This document shows positions 63,147 through 64,000 of a stretch of DNA of 64,000 nt, piece by piece. Origin of the DNA: DASQBT01 sp963746955 (GTDB taxonomy: Bacteria > Pseudomonadota > Gammaproteobacteria > Burkholderiales > Thiobacillaceae). The translations under genes and the position numbers were made by a program. Below the pieces are notes generated by a model. It saw only the letters and a program-made list of their open reading frames with translations. It did not search any database and had not been told where the DNA came from. Within the stretch, counting starts at the first letter, position 1. Each line of letters begins with the position of its first letter. Location: contig CAVVDR010000003.1 in NCBI GenBank assembly GCA_963746955.1, positions 1 to 64,000 of the forward strand. Direction: 5' to 3'.

Positions 63147-64000
63147 CTACTTCTCGACACCTCCAGAAGCGGCGGGTGCCGATGCGCCTTCAGGAGTGGG
63201 CGCCGGCGCGACGGCCTCCGGTTCGGGTGCCGGTGCAGGGGCCGCCGCCGGTTGGCCGCCACCCAGCCCGTAGACGTAGGCAGCCAGTAGATGCACCTTG
63301 GCCTCGCCCAGTTTATCGAGTTGAGCCGGCATGTTGCCATTTCGGCCTTTGGCGATGGTTTCCATGATCGCTGCTTCACTGCCGCCATAGAGCCAGATCT
63401 TGTCAGTCAGATTGGGCGCGCCTATGGCAGCCATGCCCTTGCCGTCGGCGCCGTGGCAGGCGGTGCAGTTGGCGTCGAACTTGGCTTTGCCCGCGGCGGC
63501 GAGCCCGGCATCATGGGGACGACCCGACAGGGAGAGCACATAATTGGCGACTTCCTTGACACCGTCGGCTCCCAGTATGGGCGCCCAAGCGGGCATTACA
63601 CCGGCACGTCCGTTCGAGATGGTAGCCTTGATGGTGTCGGGGTCACCGCCGTACAGCCAGTCTTGATCGGTCAGATTGGGAAAGCCCTTGGCGCCTTTCG
63701 CATCGGATTGGTGACACTGGGAGCAATAGGTCAGGAACAGCCGCTGTCCCATTTCGTGCGCATCCTTGTTGGCCGCCACCTGTTGTATGGACTGGCCCAG
63801 GAATTGATTGAAAATGGGGTCGTACTTCTCCTTCGCCTCATGCACTTCATGGTTGTACTGACCCCAGGATGACCAGCCCAGAACGCCTTTGAAACTGCCG
63901 AGCCCGGGGTACAGCACCAGATACACCCCAGCGAAAATCAGCGTAATCCAGAACAGCTTGACCCACCAACTGGGCAGAGGATTGTTCAGTTCCACCAGGT
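63147..64000 (-). CDS. ccoP: cbb3 cytochrome c oxidase subunit III, 5'-truncated by the window
   Basis: About 284 codons are present; the N-terminal membrane anchor lies beyond the window. The visible part begins VELNNPLPSWW, an internal CcoP motif, so a GTG at 63995 is not the start. A membrane helix (about LFWITLIFAGVYLVLYPGLG) is followed by two haem c sites, CSQCH and CTACH, and a C-terminal Ala/Pro/Glu-rich tail. CcoP carries electrons from cytochrome c to the catalytic subunit of the high-affinity oxidase. ccoNOQ should lie upstream outside the window. Confidence 0.95.
   Translation of the reverse strand, partial: LVELNNPLPSWWVKLFWITLIFAGVYLVLYPGLGSFKGVLGWSSWGQYNHEVHEAKEKYDPIFNQFLGQSIQQVAANKDAHEMGQRLFLTYCSQCHQSDAKGAKGFPNLTDQDWLYGGDPDTIKATISNGRAGVMPAWAPILGADGVKEVANYVLSLSGRPHDAGLAAAGKAKFDANCTACHGADGKGMAAIGAPNLTDKIWLYGGSEAAIMETIAKGRNGNMPAQLDKLGEAKVHLLAAYVYGLGGGQPAAAPAPAPEPEAVAPAPTPEGASAPAASGGVEK

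Overview
The window looks like the chromosome of a high-GC betaproteobacterium, probably of the Nitrosomonadales/Gallionellales kind. This is inferred from gene content: an alaA-hom-thrC cluster, an EarP/EF-P pair with Arg32 in EF-P, a cbb3 oxidase locus (ccoP, ccoG, fixH), a PEP-CTERM protein, and icd, ppc and purL of proteobacterial type. No tRNA gene or CRISPR array was seen.

Layout. 1-3700: 3' part of an rRNA operon. The 23S gene carries two intervening sequences, at the helix 25 and helix 45 positions, the second encoding a four-helix-bundle IVS protein. 5S rRNA and a terminator follow. 3809-4606: a periplasmic PDZ protein. 5239-12237: a seven-gene moxR/Bat operon (MoxR, DUF58, DUF4381, two VWA proteins, TPR protein, BatD) with overlapping start and stop codons. 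12523-16871: a ferritin-like protein, small secreted proteins, one broken gene, and a receiver/thioredoxin-reductase-like fusion.

17352-24392 is an accessory island. It holds a tripartite retron on the minus strand (phosphoribosyltransferase-like protein, winged-helix protein, a predicted msr-msd RNA, reverse transcriptase). It also holds a tyrosine recombinase with the deleted remnant of a second one upstream, a PEP-CTERM protein, and an IS1182-type insertion sequence with recognisable terminal inverted repeats. The retron is the best candidate for an unusual biological system here.

24796-36022: a mixed accessory and housekeeping stretch. It contains a cyclic-nucleotide-gated-type K+ channel, an ATP-grasp-like gene divergent from a BKACE-GNAT fusion (with a possible leader peptide and hairpin), a hydrolase/SDR/MFS group, a macrodomain protein, a small ion channel, an exported Hsp20, and a ClC channel. 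36132-47021: core metabolism and translation (alaA, hom, thrC, UDG-like, GST, msrA, glnS, mnmA, NUDIX, rluE), with hslO broken by a deletion and frameshift. 47057-59675: icd, a DegQ-type protease, a cold-shock protein, a PsiF-like protein, earP-efp, purL and ppc. 60391-64000: the minus-strand end of a cbb3 oxidase locus, with ccoP cut by the window edge.
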